Below, one piece after another: positions 1 to 13,206 of a DNA stretch of 60,000 nt (within the stretch, counting starts at the first letter, position 1; each line of letters opens with the position of its first letter). The stretch is from positions 14,059,493-14,119,492 of the forward strand of contig OU612071.1 of NCBI GenBank assembly GCA_914767715.1. Reading direction: 5' to 3'. A model generated the notes under the pieces. The model had not been told where the DNA came from. It made no database searches and was given only the letters and a program-made list of their open reading frames with translations. A program made the translations under genes and the position numbers. The DNA is from Membranipora membranacea. Its lineage: Eukaryota; Bryozoa; Gymnolaemata; Cheilostomatida; Membraniporidae.

Positions 1-175
1 CCTCAAACCAGAAAATTGAAAGTGAGTTATTTGAATGTTGATAAATAGATTAATACTATGGATGGCAGCGACCATTTCGATCTAAGTCATACATTTTTTA
101 TCTGTTTGTCAATTATTAGGCTGGAAAAAACTTCGTGAATAATTGGTTGAATGGATTTTCATATTTCTTCTATAG

Positions 176-2332
176 GGTTGCTGACAAACCTTGATATGAA
201 GGTGAATAAGATATTAAAACATCTTGAGAGAGGAGAGAGTGGCAGTTCCTCTGCAGTCGAGAAGAAAATACTCGACATGTTTGAGAGCCCTCTGGAATCT
301 CCAGAGGAGCTCATGCTTTTCAACGAGCAACTCAAAGAAGATGATACTAAGTATCAGCAGTTTGTAAGTAGACCAGTGGTTAATCAGTATTTTAATTTGT
401 AATATCAAAAATTTTGGGTAGCAAACATGTTGCAAAAATAGGTAGATTTGTAAAAGGGTGACTAGATTTGGCCTGGAGTTCAGGGGTCAAAGGAAGAATT
501 GTTTCTGCAGCACATGACCTACACCTTATATGAATCAAGACTGTGCTCGAATTAGTTTGCTCTTATTAACCATAACGGCAAAGAGAAGGCGAATTACAGA
601 ATGTCAACCATATCGGCAGATCGGCTACATGGGGGCCTGGAGGGAAAAAAACAGACTTTTTAACTTTTATGACACATATACAGATATGCCATTATAAAAA
701 TGTTGTGTTTTTTTCAGTTTTCATAATATTTATTCTTGCAGCAAAAATTCTGTGAGACAGTCGGTGGAAGGAGCCTCACCGAGGCTGTTTTCACCACTAT
801 GAGGAGAGTGGCTCTGAACCATGTTTGGCAGCATTTTACGCTGCACGGCACAAAGACAAAACAGAGCCTTGCAGGCACAAGAGTCTTCAAGGCGATAGGA
901 AGTAAGTAAAGGTTTTGATGACAAAATGCTGCCTTAAGCGTAATTTACACACCTTTGTTGATTCAATGAGTGCTTTCAGAATCATTAGCGGAAGTTACCT
1001 GCCCATGAGGTTTTGGAAGACAACTACTTGTGTAAGGCATTTAGTTTGAACCCTCATGTGATGGGCAACTTAGACAATTGTTATTCATTATTTACTCTAT
1101 AAGTTTTTGAGGGTAGAAGCATATGATATTTATGAGCAGGCAGGGGTAGTGGGTCTCACTGTACTCCAAAAATTTTATGATAAATCTAGACCGGACATTT
1201 AATGGAGTATTAGCAGTGATGCATTTATTCTAGGGTGCCATTACACCATTGGGATGTGTAGTAGCATCAATCATGCTTTAAGTTTGTGCTTTTCGAGATC
1301 AACTGATATTAATTTTAATCTAAATGATTTCTTTAACAAATAACAACTTGAACGTGATTGTGAAACGCTGTTCAATCTCATGCAATTTTCAAACTCAAAA
1401 CCAAATTAAAGTTGATCAAGTAGTAAATAAAACCTGGACTGCAGAATGAGAAAACCAATCCAAATGAGAACAACATTGCCAATACACATTTCAAAGGTCA
1501 AACCTCAAGTGCCTTATCTTTATATTGTGCTTTGTTTAAGTTTCTATGTTCACTATGTTTTACCCCAGTTTTGTTTTACTGCCTGCCTTCTATTAATTGA
1601 TATGCTTATCTTTCAAAGGAGCTGTGAGGGCACTGGGATATAAGGACACTGCGGTGATAGAGAAGATGGGGGACCTCTGTAGAGCCGCACCTAATCAGAA
1701 GGGCGGCATCAACTTTAGTGTTGGAAAAAAAAATGTAAGTTGAGTGGCAAATGGCCTGTCATGACAACCTTTGTTGGATGGAGAGGGGGCGCCGACAAAG
1801 CTTGTCAAGACATACTATCTGGCTCAGTACAATGAATTGCACACAGTCTTTACGATTGGCATTTTTAGGTTAATTGCAGTTCAAGCTCCAGGTAGTCAAG
1901 TTTGATTGAAAGACTTAAGATTGTGTGAGGTCTTTCAAGTAAGTCTTAGCCTAGTTTCTCTAAACAAGTTACAAATATGTATGCAGCTTGTTAGAACTAA
2001 AGGTAGCGAGCAAATAACAAAGGTCATTGCTAAGCCGATGCTCAATGAGTGATAAATTTTTATTTTAGGAGCCCTACTTTGAGTTTACCATCTGACTCTG
2101 TTACCATTCAATCCAACGAATCATATAACTATTTTGAGCTTTGAGCTCAGACCTCTGTACAAGAGCGGACAACTCCTTAAAATACAAAGGAGTGTTGAAA
2201 GAAGCATTGTATCGGTGGAGTTGAACCAAATGCATTGTAGGAAAACAACTGTAATAAGAATGTGTTGTTATTCTCTTCTTTTAGAGAATCACAGAGCTTA
2301 CTCTGAATGGGGACAGCGATGACTGCCAATAA
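176..2332 (+). CDS. DUF4806-domain protein, 3' part (5' end outside window)
   Basis: Four exons join in one frame: 176-363, 742-901, 1619-1734 and 2285-2332, with the TAA stop at 2330-2332. All have AG acceptors and GTAAGT-like donors, with phases 0, 1, 0 between them. Exon 1 reads ...SPLESPEELMLFNEQLKED..., which matches the start of the DUF4806 domain (an acidic segment with the form 'PLxSxEELxxFxxxLxxD'). Exon 2 continues GGRSLTEAVFTTMRRV and WQHFTLHGTKTK, corresponding to the conserved GG..(I/L)..AVRR...  and tryptophan/KxxK segment. Exon 3 carries the helical end (AVRALGYKDTAVIEKM). The function of DUF4806 is not established; it is often found C-terminally in transposase-derived or THAP-like animal proteins. 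The exon at 176 opens in phase 1, so more exons lie to the left of the window. Recognition is by motif only. Confidence 0.7.
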
Positions 2333-2334
2333 AG
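2329..2334 (+). terminator. Poly(A) signal of the DUF4806 gene
   Basis: A canonical AATAAA overlaps the TAA stop codon of the DUF4806 gene and is followed by an A-rich run. No other signal lies closer, so the 3' UTR is probably very short. Confidence 0.55.
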
Positions 2335-3362
2335 AAAAAAAGATAGATATCTAACCTATTTTATTTTTCTCCACCATTAATGTTCATTTTTTTAATTTTG
2401 ATAAACAAAATTGTTGATTACACATATTATATAATCATCATTGAACATTATTTTGCAATGAATAAAACAACTTGGAACATCACTACACTCTTTGCTAATC
2501 AAATGACGAATACGATGATTTGATAGACTTGTGAGGTAAATAGAGCTTTGAAAGTTGTAGTGCTGAAGCAATGGCTGTTGTCTTACTGTCATTGCTGTGC
2601 CATGCGAATCGTCAAATCATTTAAATTTGGAAATTTTAATGGAATTCAGCGATGACGAATTGGATTGTCATGATGACGTTACATAAATGGTTTCTCCAAA
2701 TATCTGGCAAAAACGTGCTTTTAGTAGAATTCGACGATGACGAATTGGATTGTTATAAAGACATTATGTAGATGGTTTCTTCAAATATCGGGCAAAACGC
2801 GCTCAGAGAATCGCCACGATACAGGGTTTCAATGATAAAAAATTTATCGTGAAACTGTTATGAAAACATTTTGTAAAACATCGTTCGAAACTATTATCAC
2901 GGCAATAAAATTGTGTCTACACATTTTGCTATTTTGATGTCGTGGCACGACGTTATCACGAGGACCACTACTGTTATGATAATGTTATCAGAAGGTTTTC
3001 ATAACATTTTGTGTTTGCTGGGTAGTACTATTACATTAATATTTAACATTTTGAGGCCTGTACAGATTTTCTATTCAATAATCATAAATATATCAATTTA
3101 ACAGTTAGCCCCATTATCAAAACTAGATCTGTGCTGCTTATCATCTACCATATAAAAGCAAATCAATATTTCGAGAGCCCAATGCCTGTTGCTAGATAAT
3201 TGTAGAATAGTGAAGATAGGCTGCTCTATTGTCAAATCAAGAAAGGGGGAAATCATCACTTTAAACCCCACATGTGTAAACTATATATTGTCCTTTGTGC
3301 ACAATATGACCAATAAACAAGTGTAGTTTATTTAAATCTGTTGATTTTCTTCACCTACACAG
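2335..3362. other. Intergenic spacer between DUF4806 and CTHRC1-like genes
   Basis: About 1 kb without a convincing exon. The 5' exon(s) of the downstream CTHRC1-like gene, including any signal peptide, should lie here but I could not identify one. The 62-codon ORF at 2913-3101 is a weak candidate only: it could donate at a GGTAGT site in phase 1 but lacks a good signal peptide. The spacer contains a two-copy tandem repeat at 2639-2804. Confidence 0.4.
2639..2804. repeat. Two-copy ~84-bp tandem repeat
   Basis: Two diverged copies, about 2639-2722 and 2723-2804, share GATGACGAATTGGATTGT, a following ATGGTTTCT.CAAATAT segment and GGCAAAA.CG.GCT. The pair lies in non-coding spacer. The two copies differ at roughly one base in eight. 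Confidence 0.6.
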
Positions 3363-6300
3363 GCACTGACAATATGGACTGTGACTTCACACCCCAGTTT
3401 ATGAATATAAGGCACTACTGGTCGGATGATGTATCAGACAACAGTAATTCTGGAAGTGTTATGGTGAGTCTTCAAAAAATTCAGTGGGTCGTATGGATCA
3501 AAGGGATCATATTGATCATATTGATCATAAGAAGCTTTTGTGGGTAATTTCTATGTTGTGATGCGTGTTTAGCTTAGTTAATGAGTTTTTGAACAAATCA
3601 ATAATAACTGTGTCATATCAATAAAAGCTGCTCAAGCTTTCATCCATACTCAAAAGAAATAGTCTTGAAAGGCATGTGCAAATGAAATGTAACAAACATG
3701 TAGAGAAGTCAGGGCTGCACACATAACTGGCAAATCTCTTCAGAAACATCATAGATATAATAGATATTTTTCTGGTCTACCGTTGTCCACTCCAAGACAC
3801 TCCAAGACAAGACCTCGTTCGGTTTTGGGTATCAGTTAGCAGGTAATAACAAGATGGAATTCTACAATTCATTAATAATAAACAAAATTATTTTCAATGT
3901 AAAGAGATTTAGAAGCGAGAAATTGAGCCACCAGTATTCACAAATGAAGCTTGATTTATTGATTAAACCATGTTTATATCGCCCTCTCATAAACAAGTTT
4001 GTTTTATGCCTTCTCAGGTTTGGTGCAGGTCCATTTTTGAAAAAACTGCTGGGCTTGCACCAACTACAGAACGCCTGTGTTCCGATCAAAGTTCTTAAAT
4101 CAGTCTCATACTTACTTGACGATGATACATTACAGTTTGTCACTTATCCAAAGATGAGCAGAGACACTGGGGTCAGAGTTGCGATTTCGATTGATGCAAA
4201 AGGGCATGTATACCAAACAGGAGGTTGTAACAGGTGGTTTCTCAAATACAATCACCACAGATGTACGAACCCTGAGAGTATAGCTATCCAGGACTACAGT
4301 GCCACTGAGAAAAACTTACATTTTCCAGCATCTAGTAAGCTTCATGCTTCTAAACAAAGTTTAGATTTGAGACTGGCTCCAAGTTTCAGCCTTAATCTAG
4401 AGTATGAGAATGTTTCCGAACAAGTAAAGCTTGAGTATGCATTAAAGTCTGCGTCTAAAAACGAGTCTCTTAACTCTTGAGTGAGTGAGGAAATTTTCAC
4501 TCTGTTGTCATACAGAAACATTATCTGTTGCGAGTAAGGGATGCATATACTTTGTCATAAAAAACGCTTGCTATACTAGAGCATGTGACGTAAGTTTTAA
4601 TAAGAATCTCATTAAGCATGATGCACATTGCATTCAAAAACAGTCTTTGCCCCATGAGCTGGGATACTTGACAATAACATGTCTAAAATGACCTCAATGG
4701 CATTGCTCAATAAAATCATGTACAAAGTGATTTTCGTTAGCAAAACAGTACGTAACAATTGATTTGGTTCAACGGTGGTCGATGGTAGATTCAAGGTCCC
4801 CCAAATCAAGCCCTAGATTCTTAGCATCGTTAAAAGCTTTTTGTAGTGTTATGCGTAATACATATCGTATAGTAATTAAATCACAGTACATTCACTTCCT
4901 AGTTGACGAGGCATGTTATGGATTGGATTCTGGAGATATCAGAATTGATCTAGAGGTATCGAACTGTGAGGGGATGGTAGAAGGTGATGCATTCAGTGGA
5001 TGGAAATCCGCTCGGTCAATGATCATTATGGAAGTTAAATCTATTCAAGGTATTACTGATAGGTCAAAATTTTGTTTGGATTATATCGCTAGGTCAGTTA
5101 TTGACTCATTTGACTTTTCATTTTGTTAAGCAAAACTAGTATCATTGGACTATTAGCATGTTTTGTCTGCGGGAGAAAACTATCTTGTTAAGTTTCTCAC
5201 CCGATGATTTGCTTTGCTCCTGAGACAACACAAACCATCAAATGCTGCCAAGTATTATTTCTTACTTCTTCCTTAACAAAGAAAAAAATTGAAAAGGATA
5301 TGTTTGCCTCAGTCATAATTCAAGATCAATACTTGACAGTTACCATTTATAGAACACTTTGGCTTTTGTAACTGAAGATCTTATAACTGATATATCTAAT
5401 TTCAGAGTTGAAACCATGCTCCTCAGCAGTCACTTTTGGCTTCTATGATGGAACTTGGACTGATGTTATAGATGTAGAACAGGATTTCTCTCAATCAGCA
5501 TATCTCATCAAGGTGAATGTTAAATCTCTTTTTCTAAACATGTACATGCCTCGCAGGACATGTGCCGTGGTTGTTTGTCAATTATGAACAGGTTCATTTG
5601 CCAAATCTATGAGAATCTTCATCACAATTAGCTTTGGAATACCAAAAAATACGTACCAGCAGTGATTGTTCATACTTCTGCAACAAGAAATTGATTGAAT
5701 AATTGATAAAAATAACAATATTATTTGGTTGATTGACTGCATATTGACCATAATAGAAATAAATACACTCGAATTCATGAACAATTATTTTATCTTGACC
5801 AGACTTTGTTTAAAACTGCAACTATGTACCCCAACTTTAATACTTTCAGTCAATCACATACAAGAAATTAGCAGACGATACTAAGCTGAGGGTAAGGTAC
5901 ACAGCTTACACCGGAGTTTACATTTTGTCAGAAGATTCTGCAAACTGCGGACGATGGTAAGTGCATCCATCTACAATGTGAAATGAAACACTCCATGTAT
6001 TTTCCTGTCTCCACAACGTCTGCGTGAATCTACCTTTTATTTGCCTTGTCATATATCGATTGGTACACAGTGTGCTTTTTTAATAAGAATTGGAAATTCT
6101 GTTGATGTAAATGGTCTTCAAAGAAACACCCTGAGGAATAATGTATCTGTTTAATTCATTTTTCAGGTATTTAGCTATTAACGGTACAGAATGCAGTCCA
6201 AAGGTGGACTACATAATTCGTGTCAGTAGTACAACTTACTGGCTAAATCATATGCGAACAAGAATACGTGAGTGAGAATTATGATTAACTCTGATGTAGT

Positions 6301-9300
6301 TTAAGGTTTTGATACCAATGTTGACCAAAGTGGACGTTTTATATACCGCTGGAAAGCTTATCGAACAATGATTCTGAATATAGTAGTTTCAGAATGATGT
6401 AATGTCATTGCGTCGGTTTTTTTTTATAAAAAGAAGGATAATCGTCTTTGAGGAGAATATTTAATGACGATGCGTTGTAGATACAATGGTTCATATTGGA
6501 CTTTCAACTGAATAATGTTTACAAGACAACTCTGAAGCACCTATGAGGGGCAATTTCTGGATCCTGTGGTATTGCACACCAGAGAAAATATAATCTTTTA
6601 GCAATCGGTCATTAGCTCATTTATATACGTTTACCACTGCCCTACTCAGTGAGAAGACTACATAAAAAGTTGATTCAAAGGACAAGGATCTGAAAATTAG
6701 AAAAAGGCAAATGAATCAAGCTATCTAATTGTCTATTCTAACCTCTTTCATACTTAAATGATATTTCAAAATTCAAATGATCTTGCTAAGCAATCATCTA
6801 ACCTAGTATTGGTGGTAGAATATCTGACCGCAAATAAATTCTGACTTTTTAGTGGAAGGTATATGTCTTGACTCGCTTACGTCCGGTACATACCGTATAG
6901 ACATCTATATGGGAGCCTGTAGTGATTACTTCTCTCCAGCTCTTACATCCAGACTTTTAACTGGAGACACTTATGTACCGTCACGCATCACTATAGAGGA
7001 AGTCCGGCCTAATATGACTGTCGACACAGGTTTAGAAATAATTGCTTCTGTCTTCACTTGACAGAATAACTTTGCGCTATTACCTGAGGGCATTCACAAA
7101 CTCATGAATATGTCCTCCAAACCTTCAGGACTATGATTTTTTATGATTTAAACAGTTGGTGTGACCTTGCTTAACAACCAAAACAACAATGATCAATTTA
7201 TCTGGTTGCTTTCAATAGTAATGGTTGAATCTAGTTATCTCTAATCAACTTTGATGTATAAAAATCAGTTGCTATCACAAAAATAAATTAAAAACCTTAA
7301 TCACAGAAGAATAAGAAGGTTCTATTTCAATCAAAAAATTATGATCATTAAAGGGAGTATTTACCTTTGTTTCCTCTGTTCACAGTACTCAGTAACAATG
7401 GTTGGCTATACAGGAGCTTCATAGGGAACTTACAGTACTGGAGTTGGTACAGCCTGAATAATGATGATAATGAGGCAACGATCCTTACAGTAGATTTCAC
7501 TAAGGAATATGAGGATACAGCGCTGAGACTGAAATCAAGTGGAGTCCACAGAATCAGAACCAGTAACAGAAAGTGTAGTCGTTGGTAATGTAGACAAATT
7601 CTGTATCTTGATAAAGGTGTACAGAAAATTTATTATGATTGTCCAATAAGTTTCCCTGTTGTGAATACAGAGGCATTGATAACCATGCGTATGATATATC
7701 ATGGCAAAAAAAATCAGTATTCACCTTTCCCAGCAACAGTCCTTGAAACGGAAACAGCTTTGATATATGAATTAAAGATAAATAAAGTTTCTCCAAGATA
7801 TATAATGTAAGATTTTAGATATCTAGGACCAAATTTTAACACGCTTATTATTATTATTTATAACAGGTTTTTTGAAACTGATAATGCTGAGTGCAATAAC
7901 CCTGGTAGAATAGAAGGTCTGATAGTTTGGGAGGAGCGAACAGATGCTCACATGCCTATGCAAGGTAATTATAGAAAGTAGGTCAAATTACACCCACACA
8001 AACAATAACAACTGCCCTTGGGCGGTAGGTACGAAAAACCGAACCACGAACTCACAAGCTACGAACCTTTAAAAAACCAAACCTTCAGTGTGTCTGATAA
8101 TATAATTACGTCACTGAATTAGATTCTTCTCTTAGAATGGAAATAGTATCATAGCGTTATACGGTTAGGACACTAAACACAGGGACCCATCTGACTGTTA
8201 TCTGATTGGCTGTCCCTAGTAGCATGAATAATTAGCCTGAGAAATTGTCTTGTTTACAAAATTGCAAACAGTAATTATACCCCTACAGTGTCGATGATTT
8301 GGGCATTTCTAGATTGCTACTAGGGACTGGCTATTTTTGCAAGCCCTTTGTTTTGCAAAAGAAAGCTAATGATGCTATTCCAGATATGGAATTCAATGAA
8401 TTACGTACAATGATGTTCTTTGTATCAAAATGTCAAAAATTTGATGTACATGGTTATCCTCTCTTGCACTTTGGCAAATGGTAGGTGGACAACTCCAATC
8501 CCAGCGGAGAGTTTAGGACATAGGAGCAGGGAGGGTGGGGAACAGGGAGGGAAGCAGGGAGTTTGTCCCCGACTGAACAAAGAAGGGGATTTTGTTCTAG
8601 AAAAGACATCAGGCTAGATCATGGCTTGAACGATATCCAGATTGAGACAGCGGTTCCGAAGGGTTGGAAACCACTAAGTTCAAACTTAGTGATTATTACC
8701 ACGGTGGTGCGACTGAACCATGGAAACTTGAGTGATTATGCACAAATTCTCACAGTGATCCTTTTACTTATTAAATGATGCTTGCAAATACTCTGTTTAT
8801 GTGATCATTGCGCTGTTTGAGTGATAAGGTGATCCAAGCAGATAAAATATTATATGGGCATTCAAATAAAGGTAATGGTTCGGAGAAGAGAAGAGACTGT
8901 TGATGGGTTTATACGTGTATTCAATGAACTTATTTGTATATTATGGTGCTGAAATAGCGGCAAAATGAGAGGCAGGCAAAAGGCCTTAGAGAATAATTAT
9001 GACTCGGGTGGATTAATACTGAAGTGTGAGCATTCATGGCTGTGAATACACTTGTGATGGTATACCATTGGGGACATATAGCAGTTCCAATCCAATCGTA
9101 GTGGCAATGTATATTGTCAATGTCAGTAAGCTAACTATCAAGCCATCACTGTTGCACACCAGCTATCACGAGGATTGTGCTGTGTCTTCTGGTTCTGCAT
9201 AACTAAAAAAAAACAGAAAATATCACATTCAAGTCCAAAGACAAGTGTTTGATATTATATGTCATGTTATTATGAGTTAAAATTTATAACTCACTTTATT

Positions 9301-11494
9301 GCTCACTTCACTCTACTCCTAGCTTTAGGGCAACATAAGGTAAGCTCCCTGTTTCGTCATTGCCGGTTAATATTATTTGCTTTTTCATGGCTAGAGCTAG
9401 ATGGTGACTGGTGAAGCTCACACCACATTATCTATCAATCATGCTCGGCTGAGATAAAATGAATAATACACCGAATAATTTTGTCACATACCTGACCCAA
9501 CTTCTAGCTTAATTACTATGTAGTTGTTTTACACGAGGCCGTTGCAGAAGACTAGGATATTATCATTATCAGTTTAGTCCAGGACACCACAGCTTGAACC
9601 TGACTTAGTTACACAGCTATAGTACAGCATGTTAGTCTGACAAACGAACAAAAATACCCATCATTGCACTAAATTATTAGAAGAAAAACAGGCATCTTTT
9701 GGTATTCTGTGGTACGAGTCAGAGAAATCAATAGCTGACATTGTAATGAGTAAGGGCCCCGATGGATGTCTACACACACAAGATTTCTTATTAGTTATTG
9801 CAATATGCAGTTCATATAAGTATTTGCCTAACCACTTTCATAGAATCATTTCAGAGATGACCAATCCTGATCAAGCTAATATAAATTTCAGAGAGGCAAC
9901 ACTGATCTGATATCTCTTAGAGGAGCACGAAATGATGTATGTAAGACCTAACAGTAATACTCATTATAGTTATAGTAAATAAGCTCAATTTTTTATAGAG
10001 GAATAATAATGTATATTAGAGGTCCTACTTTCCCCCTGATGCTTTGAAACCAAAGAACAGCCATGAACTTTCAAAACAATATTTCAAGATAGGCTAACAC
10101 CCATAGAACATACTTGTTAACTCTGTTGAGATGTGATGATTCAGGAGGTAGCCTGCTGCTCCTGTGACGAGTCAAGGGACTCAAATTTACTAAACTGTGA
10201 CCATTTCTAATAAGTGAGATGTGTACTCCATTACAGCCTACTCTCATAGCTCCACATACTTCTATTATTTTCAAACTTGCAGGAATATATAGTCAAATTA
10301 TTCCTTTCTAATGCAAAAGTTCATTTGGATTCATCATGACTAATTTGACATCTAAATGGTGTGCACCAAACTGTGCCATCTTGCTCTCCATAATTTTCCA
10401 ACAAATGACCTTGAGCTTGTGCACCTAGTTAAGATGCAATGAGCTCTATTGAAAGTTAAAGTTTGATATCTATTATATTATTGGTCACATATCCAAAACA
10501 TGACATTTCATTGGCCACTGACAATTTAAACTTTGAGCAAACTGAAGCAGGAGAGGATAAACCTGAATTCGGTTTTTCGAGGGTTCGTAGTTAGTGGTTC
10601 GGTTTTTCGTACCTATCGGCCCCTTGGAGCACAATAAATGATTTGTGTGGGTATTGTAGTGTATTCAACTTACATGATATATGCTGAGGTGTCCAGTATT
10701 GGTACAACTTCTTTGTCTTCTCTCATTCTCTTCCCCTCTCTCAGCCAGCGTGATTATTAATGCCTCTTTCCTTCGCATTCCCGGATGTAGCCCGAGTTCT
10801 TATGCAGAACTCTTATCTGTCTTTCCCTATTTACAACCTGCAGTCTATAATGCCTTGCACTACAGGTGAAAAATGCTCGAATATGATATCACATGTTTTA
10901 CAAGGTTTTTTAGTCTTTAAGACTAAAATTTTACTAAAACCTTGATTCCCCTTTGATATTTTCTTATGATACTTCATCGAGCAATATTTTTGTACTCAAC
11001 TAACGCATTTGATGTGCATAATTCTTTATTCAATCTCACTATGTTATTGGCGCAAAATGATATTTGAATGTTTAATACACAACATCATCATCATCATCAC
11101 CATAACCATCACCATCAACACCACCATCACCTCCACCACCACCACCAACACCACCATCATAATCAAAATCATCATCACCATCATCATCATTATCCTTTTT
11201 AAGTTTTACTACCACCACCACCACCACCACCACCATCACCATCACCACCACCACCATCATCACCACCACCACCATAATCCTTTTTATATTTTACATTTAG
11301 TGAGTGGAGTATGCCATGGTATATCACGGGGAGCACATACAATACAGTACAAGGTTGGGGAGTGTGTATCCTTCCATGAGGGAGATGCACAGACCGGGTA
11401 TGATTCATCGTTCCACATATTTGCAGAGGAGTTGAGGATGGAACTAAAGCATGTGTGTGATAGCCTCTCATCACCTGTAGACTGTGGACCATAG
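3363..11494 (+). CDS. Protein with three tandem CTHRC1-like domains
   Basis: Ten exons join in frame: 3363-3463, 4136-4334, 4903-5049, 5406-5512, 5850-5956, 6167-6267, 6853-7029, 7386-7584, 7867-7964 and 11301-11494 (TAG stop at 11492). They encode three copies of the C-terminal globular domain of collagen triple helix repeat containing protein 1. Each copy has a DTxxRV/DTALRL strand, a C-x-RW motif (GGCNRWF, NCGRWY, KCSRWF), a second Cys about ten residues later, a (V)xG(I/V)C segment, a central (A/E/N)C and a final I-x-x-EE(V/L)-type strand. In human CTHRC1 this domain is secreted and linked to Wnt/PCP signalling and matrix; a secreted role here is inferred. No Gly-X-Y collagen repeat is visible. 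The first exon opens in phase 1, so the 5' end and signal peptide are missing from my model. Confidence 0.75.
6306..6530 (+). repeat. Dispersed repeat, copy 1 (intron of CTHRC1-like gene)
   Basis: This stretch matches 33880-34100 in the same orientation at about 70-75% by eye. Shared blocks include GGATAATCGTCTTTGAGGAG, ATGGTTCATAT.GGACTTTCA and AATGTTTACAAG. It carries no open frame of note. I found no terminal repeats or target duplication, so the class is unknown. Confidence 0.6.
7965..11300. other. Large (3.3-kb) last intron of the CTHRC1-like gene
   Basis: The donor after 7964 and the acceptor before 11301 are phase 1 and rejoin the third domain in frame, so this whole stretch is intron. 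Short ORFs inside it (8299-8484, 8420-8617, 8563-8778, 10681-10869) show no family motif. The one at 10681 begins with a leucine-rich signal-like stretch but has no supported continuation. The 3' end holds a trinucleotide repeat. Confidence 0.55.
11083..11278 (+). repeat. (CAT/CAC)n trinucleotide microsatellite
   Basis: About 200 bp of imperfect CAT/CAC/ACC triplets, interrupted once by a TTTTTAAGTTTTACT block near 11191-11211. A related TTTTTATATTTTACA block follows the repeat. It ends 22 bp before the acceptor of the last CTHRC1-like exon. The histidine-rich or valine-rich translations of this repeat on either strand are artefacts. Confidence 0.9.
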
Positions 11495-12001
11495 TTGATG
11501 GATTATGTCACATGACAGCTTATCACTGCCTTTAGACTGTGAACCTTAACTGACAGATCCTGAAACTAGTACAACAATTCTCAAACTTACTAACCAGTTT
11601 GAACAAAAGACAGACCGAAAGCAGTGATACTGCCAACCTGACTCAGGCTTTGTCTTGAGTTGGCACTCCTATCTATAACAAAACAGTTATTTAGACATAA
11701 AATCTCAGCAATTTGTTCGACAAGACAACATCCTTTTTTCTGAATAATTTTTCTTTAAAACGCTTTGTTTCAATTTTACGTTATCTTGAGCAATTTTTGA
11801 TAACCATCATTATCAGGTGTGGGCTGCATTTTTACTAGGTATTCCAATATTTCTTGTCACTGCAAACATGTTTCTCTCCTTCTTTTTTTCTTAATTTTAG
11901 CAATATCTATGGTAGCGCATATTTCGAACCGAAGACCTCGCAATTAGGTAGAAATGACCGAACTGTAGCCAGCTAGCATCATATATTTGGTCACTGTAGT
12001 G
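11495..12001. other. Spacer downstream of the CTHRC1-like gene
   Basis: Non-coding, with no ORF of interest and no canonical AATAAA close to the stop codon. The 8-bp duplication CTGTAGTG at 11994-12001 is the left target-site duplication of the adjoining hAT-type element. Confidence 0.4.
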
Positions 12002-13198
12002 CAGGGCTCTCAACCACTCGGATTTACCCCGAGTTACTCAGGTTTTGGGGTTCAACTCAGGGGATTTCAGAATAAGAGCAAAAAACTCGGATTTTGCCTT
12101 ACACTCAGCTAAGATTTTTGTTGGGGAATTCCAATTACACAGTGAGGCCTAGTTCTACAAATTGTAAACAAACATCTGATGCTGTGAAGTGTGATACACA
12201 CCTAACTAAATTAGTTACTTAGGCTATGATATTCTTGTGTTCTCTAAAATTCTCCTATTCTCTACTCAACCTCTCATTGCATTTTCTTAAGATCTCATTA
12301 TTTAACAAAGACAAATGTTATGCAGCTAAAATATGGTAACAGCAGAATATTGTCATCAATCAGATTATGTACATACAACCAAGGAGTAACCCTTTTACTC
12401 CTTGATAGAACATACATTTATCCATCATGCCAATGAACTAATTGAACTCAATGATCGTGCCATCCATAAAGATTTAGTGTCTGAAACAGAGTTGGACTAC
12501 AACACAGGTAATGAAAATGTAAAGCTAATTTCATCCAGCACCACACCTTAGTTAGTCCAGACCCAAACCAATGGTGCCAAGAGATCAAGTCAATCACAGG
12601 GCCCTGGAGTATTCATAAAATCTAGGTATAAAAGGGGCCTGATGTACTGCCCTGCAATAGGAATACAGCATAGCTCTATCCTCTGGTACTAAGGAAGCTG
12701 ATATTCATGTGCTATCAGCCATCAGACCTTAGCTCAATCACCAGTGCTGAATGCTGAAATTGTTCTTAGCCAATGGATATATATGACTGTAATTTACCAT
12801 TATTTGGTGAATGCTACTGGACTGACCAGGTAATAAATCAGACTTGAAAGTCTGAGATTGTGTTTAGCTTTCATAACCTGGCTATTTGTATGTGTTGTCG
12901 ACTGTTTTTGTATGTTCTTGTGTCTGTCGATGGCGGTGTCTATCAGGCAGTTTACAGCTATATTCTTTTTTGATGATTTGCTGGTAATTTGAGACTTAAA
13001 GTGTCATACCTCAAAACCCATTGGAATTCATCTGTTGAGCCCTAAATTACACTCTAGGCTTTTGTGTCGGGGGGCTTACAGCGCCCCCCAAAACCCCCCA
13101 GCTGTTAGCCCTTGGGTGCTTTGCACCATCGAGGCACCGCTCCTCGGCAAAGTGTTCCCAAAACTCAGCTTTATAAAACTCCCAGGTTGACAGCCCTG
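12002..13198. mobile_element. Non-autonomous hAT-type DNA transposon (copy 1, 1,197 bp)
   Basis: The ends are 14-bp inverted repeats with one mismatch: CAGGGCTCTCAACC on the left and GGTTGACAGCCCTG on the right. Both sides are flanked by a perfect 8-bp direct repeat, CTGTAGTG (11994-12001 and 13199-13206). An 8-bp duplication with CAGGG-type ends is the hallmark of hAT elements. No transposase ORF is present, so the element is non-autonomous. Near the right end (13069-13130) it has a GC-rich segment able to fold on itself (GGGGGGCT...GCGCCCCCC, then GGGTGCTTTGCACC), which recurs in the element at 25901-26905. Confidence 0.85.
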
Positions 13199-13206
13199 CT
13201 GTAGTG

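Noticed and set aside
3854-4135. N-terminal half of the 208-codon ORF at 3854-4480
   Set aside because: Only 4136-4334 aligns with the CTHRC1-like domain and matches the phase of the preceding exon; the upstream part is intron read-through.
8299-8778. Overlapping plus-strand ORFs in the last intron of the CTHRC1-like gene
   Set aside because: No family motif, no flanking splice sites, and the intron phases already join without them.
10681-10869. ORF starting with a signal-peptide-like leucine-rich stretch
   Set aside because: Lies inside an intron, has no donor site and no recognisable mature part.
11009-11494. Histidine-rich 161-codon ORF (and Val/Asp-Gly-rich ORFs on the other strand)
   Set aside because: The histidine run is a translated CAT/CAC microsatellite. 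Only the part after 11301 is a real exon, entered by a splice acceptor.
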